Positions 5,736 to 6,898 of a DNA stretch of 6,898 nt are shown in pieces; position 1 is the stretch's first letter; each line of letters starts with the position of its first letter. This stretch comes from QHBQ01 sp038230695 (GTDB taxonomy: Bacteria; Chloroflexota; Chloroflexia; QHBQ01): NCBI GenBank assembly GCA_038230695.1, contig JBBRMT010000246.1, positions 1-6,898 of the forward strand, given 5' to 3'. The notes beneath the pieces were generated by a model, which saw only the letters and a list, made by a program, of their open reading frames with translations, ran no database searches and was not told where the DNA came from. Position numbers and translations under genes: made by a program.

Positions 5736-6168
5736 CCCTCTCCCGTCAAGGGCTTATCGTTACGCCCAAATAAAAATGACGTTATAGTACGGCGCTGCGC
5801 GACCGCACGTGGCGGGCAGCGTTACCGGGGGTTGGGGGCGTTGCCCTTGCTGGCAATACTACCATGCTTGTCGGCTGCTAACCAGCCACACGATTTGTAT
5901 CCCGCATTGGCGCGGTTGCCCGCTTGCCAGTTGGCACGGTGTTCATCTCGCGAAAACATTAGCCGTAAACCTGTTAACCGTTTGTAGCACTTTCGCTTGC
6001 GATAAGCACTGGTACAGTTGCCAGCGGGGAGCTACGCTCCCAACCCTCAGTAACTCGGCGAGTGGTGGGTTGTCCCCTCCACTACTATCCACCCAATCTA
6101 TTTGGGGGTAACGATAAGCGTCAAGGGAGGGGGTTGGGTGAGGGTGAACGGTGCAACGCCAACGATGC
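5736..6168 (+). repeat. Interspersed palindromic repeat, copy A (split by an insertion)
   Basis: The left part (CCCTCTCCCGTCAAGGG, 5736-5752) and right part (6119 to about 6168) belong to one repeat interrupted by the 366-bp element. Rejoined, it gives CCCTCTCCC, a 5-base loop GTCAA and GGGAGGGGG, then TTGGGTGAGGG and CGGTGCAACGC. The intact copy B at 6649-6704 has the same order: 8-bp arms, 5-base loop, CTGGGTGAGGG, CGGTGCAACGC. Both copies have the same orientation. Beyond the inserted element, 5723-6200 shows no gene. Confidence 0.75.
5753..6118. mobile_element. MITE-like non-autonomous element (366 bp)
   Basis: The ends are inverted copies: CTTATCGTTACG plus CCCAAATA at 5753-5772 and its complement at 6099-6118, with 19 of 20 positions matching. 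They are flanked by direct repeats CGTCAAGGG at 5744-5752 and 6119-6127, which read as a 9-bp target duplication. The interior has no convincing coding frame but several hairpins, such as GGGAGC-TAC-GCTCCC (6027-6041) and ACTC-GGC-GAGT (6053-6063). Size, inverted ends and target duplication fit a MITE moved by a transposase encoded elsewhere. Ends starting with CT and a 9-bp duplication are compatible with IS4-superfamily elements of the IS10/IS50 type, but this assignment is tentative. A structured RNA inside is not excluded. Confidence 0.75.
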
Positions 6169-6200
6169 CCATCATAACTGAATAACCCACAGGGAGATAT

Positions 6201-6605
6201 ATGAACGAACAAAACACCATCAAGCAGATGCTTGGGTATAAGAACATCGCCGTCGTCGGCCTGAGCAGCAAGCCGGAGCGCCCCAGCTACGGCGTGGCCG
6301 CCTATATGCAGCGCCACGGCTACAACATCATCCCGATCAACCCTACCGAGACGGAGGTGCTGGGCCAGAAGTGCTACCCCAGCCTCGCCGACATCCCAGT
6401 GGAGATCGAGGTTGACGTGGTGGACGTGTTCCGCAAGTCCGACCAGACCCCGGCGGTGGTGGATGAAGCGATCGCCCGCGGCGCAAAGGCAGTCTGGCTG
6501 CAACTGGGCATCGCCAACGACGAGGCCCGCCAGAAGGCGGAAGCTGCTGGCCTGCTCTATGTTGAAAACAAGTGCATCAAGATCGAGCACGCATATTATC
6601 GGTGA
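6201..6605 (+). CDS. CoA-binding domain protein (YccU/CoA_binding_2 family)
   Basis: A 134-residue single-domain Rossmann protein, the usual length for this family. It opens with helix MNEQNTIKQML, then beta-strand and nucleotide loop IAVVGLSSKPERPSYGVA (16-33), where the Gly and the KPxRPS stretch bind the CoA phosphate moiety in relatives. Further strands are YNIIPINP (41-48), EVDVVDVFR (70-78) and AKAVWLQLGI (95-104), ending in the family signature LLYVENKCIKIEH (118-130). It resembles the CoA-binding domain of succinyl-CoA synthetase alpha and of acyl-CoA ligases, but no ligase domain is attached. The physiological role of stand-alone members is poorly defined. GGGAG (6192-6196) precedes the ATG by four bases. 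The gene lies between two copies of an interspersed palindromic repeat and ends in a heptamer array. Confidence 0.9.
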   Translation: MNEQNTIKQMLGYKNIAVVGLSSKPERPSYGVAAYMQRHGYNIIPINPTETEVLGQKCYPSLADIPVEIEVDVVDVFRKSDQTPAVVDEAIARGAKAVWLQLGIANDEARQKAEAAGLLYVENKCIKIEHAYYR

Positions 6606-6638
6606 ATGAAGGATGTAGAATGAAGAAAGAAGAATGTA
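6604..6638 (+). repeat. Degenerate heptamer array, consensus GAATGTA x5
   Basis: Five consecutive heptamers read GAATGAA, GGATGTA, GAATGAA, GAAAGAA, GAATGTA. The array overlaps the last two bases of the CoA-binding protein stop codon. The unit is a permutation of AATGTAG at 61-81, and an inverted array of the same unit occurs at 6731-6765. Confidence 0.75.
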
Positions 6639-6648
6639 ACTACTAGCT

Positions 6649-6704
6649 CCTCTCCCCTTGTGGGAGAGGCTGGGTGAGGGGTACCGGTGCAACGCATCAA
6701 TGCT
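6649..6704 (+). repeat. Interspersed palindromic repeat, copy B (intact)
   Basis: CCTCTCCC (6649-6656) pairs with GGGAGAGG (6662-6669) around a 5-base loop, followed by CTGGGTGAGGG, CGGTGCAACGC and an ATGC-type end. It matches the rejoined copy A. No T-run follows the hairpin, so it is not a typical terminator, although it could stabilise the 3' end of the CoA-binding protein mRNA. Confidence 0.8.
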
Positions 6705-6730
6705 AATCGTAAACCACGTAGGCACCCACA

Positions 6731-6765
6731 CTTATTCTACATTCTGCACTCTACATTCTTCATTC
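6731..6765 (-). repeat. Inverted degenerate GAATGTA heptamer array
   Basis: Read on the minus strand from 6765: GAATGAA, GAATGTA, GAGTGCA, GAATGTA, GAATAAG. The first part matches the array at 6604-6638 in opposite orientation, so the two arrays form an imperfect inverted pair around copy B. It lies 16 bases before the clpC start. Confidence 0.75.
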
Positions 6766-6781
6766 ATGACCGGGGTTCGCC

Positions 6782-6898
6782 ATGGCAGATAAATCGTTTG
6801 ACAAGTTCACCGAACGCGCCCGCAAGGTGCTGAACCTGGCGCAGGATGAAGCACGTCGCTTCAACCACAACTACATCGGCACTGAGCATATCCTGCTC
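6782..6898 (+). CDS. clpC: ATP-dependent Clp protease ATP-binding subunit ClpC (5' end only)
   Basis: The first 39 residues of a ClpC-type AAA+ unfoldase are present; the gene runs off the window. MADKSFDKFTERARKVLNLA followed by QDEARRF-NHNYIGTEHILL is the start of the Clp N-terminal repeat domain, with the conserved FTERAR and the GTEH-ILL helix. ClpC feeds substrates to the ClpP peptidase in the cytoplasm for protein quality control. The ATG at 6782 matches the family start. The upstream GGGG (6772-6775) is only a weak ribosome-binding site, seven bases... from the ATG by position, and I see no clear promoter or CtsR-type operator in the 176 bp gap, which is dominated by repeats. ClpB or ClpA are less likely given the N-terminal sequence. 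Confidence 0.92.
   Translation, partial: MADKSFDKFTERARKVLNLAQDEARRFNHNYIGTEHILL

Noticed and set aside
5715..5987. 90-codon plus-strand open frame after the hydrolase
   Set aside because: It starts inside the TGCTGAG array and crosses the left end of the MITE-like element. It has no credible ribosome-binding site and no recognisable domain.
5773..6098. tRNA or known structured RNA in the gene-free gap
   Set aside because: Several local hairpins exist, but I found no cloverleaf, no TPsiC-like arm with matching acceptor stem and no riboswitch core I recognise.
5943..6731. 262-codon minus-strand open frame
   Set aside because: It runs across the MITE end, the palindromic repeat, the antisense of the CoA-binding gene and copy B, so it has no consistent coding character.

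Overview
The window looks like chromosomal DNA of a Chloroflexota-like bacterium. That is inferred from style: GC-rich housekeeping genes, intergenic regions full of 7-bp tandem repeats and CCCTCTCCC-type palindromes, secreted SLH proteins and a ClpC ATPase. No gene here fixes the taxon by itself.

Layout. Positions 1-45 (minus) are the first 15 codons of an unidentified gene. Positions 164-1339 (minus) encode a beta-propeller lipoprotein. Its promoter stands back to back with the promoter of a small ankyrin-repeat protein (1500-2000, plus), and a perfect 16-bp palindrome fills the spacer of the ankyrin promoter. A bidirectional hairpin terminator (2010-2049) separates the ankyrin gene from a convergent two-gene minus-strand operon for exported proteins: an SLH-domain protein (4222-2818) followed 11 nt later by a small secreted Pro/Thr-rich protein (2806-2057). 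A divergent control region (4223-4512) carries good promoters for this operon and for a plus-strand alpha/beta hydrolase (4513-5694). Next come 506 bp without a gene, a CoA-binding-domain protein (6201-6605), a repeat-rich gap, and the 5' end of clpC (6782 onward).

The two strongest observations are not ordinary genes. First, the SLH gene is open and convincing from its signal peptide to its C terminus only if one C is removed from a run of eight Cs about 20 nt after the start codon. The tract could be a phase-variation or slippage switch, a recent lesion or an assembly error. Second, the gap 5695-6200 holds a 366-bp non-coding element with 20-bp inverted termini (one mismatch) and a 9-bp direct duplication. 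Removing it with one duplication copy rebuilds an interspersed palindromic repeat whose sister copy lies intact at 6649-6704. It therefore looks like a MITE inserted into the hairpin loop of a REP-like repeat.

A third theme is heptamer arrays (AATGTAG, TTTCAAC, TGCTGAG) that start at or within about 10 nt of the stop codons of three genes and, in the three most regular arrays, put a stop codon in all three frames. The genes show no obvious common pathway. The most coherent functional unit is the SLH plus secreted-protein operon, probably acting at the cell surface.
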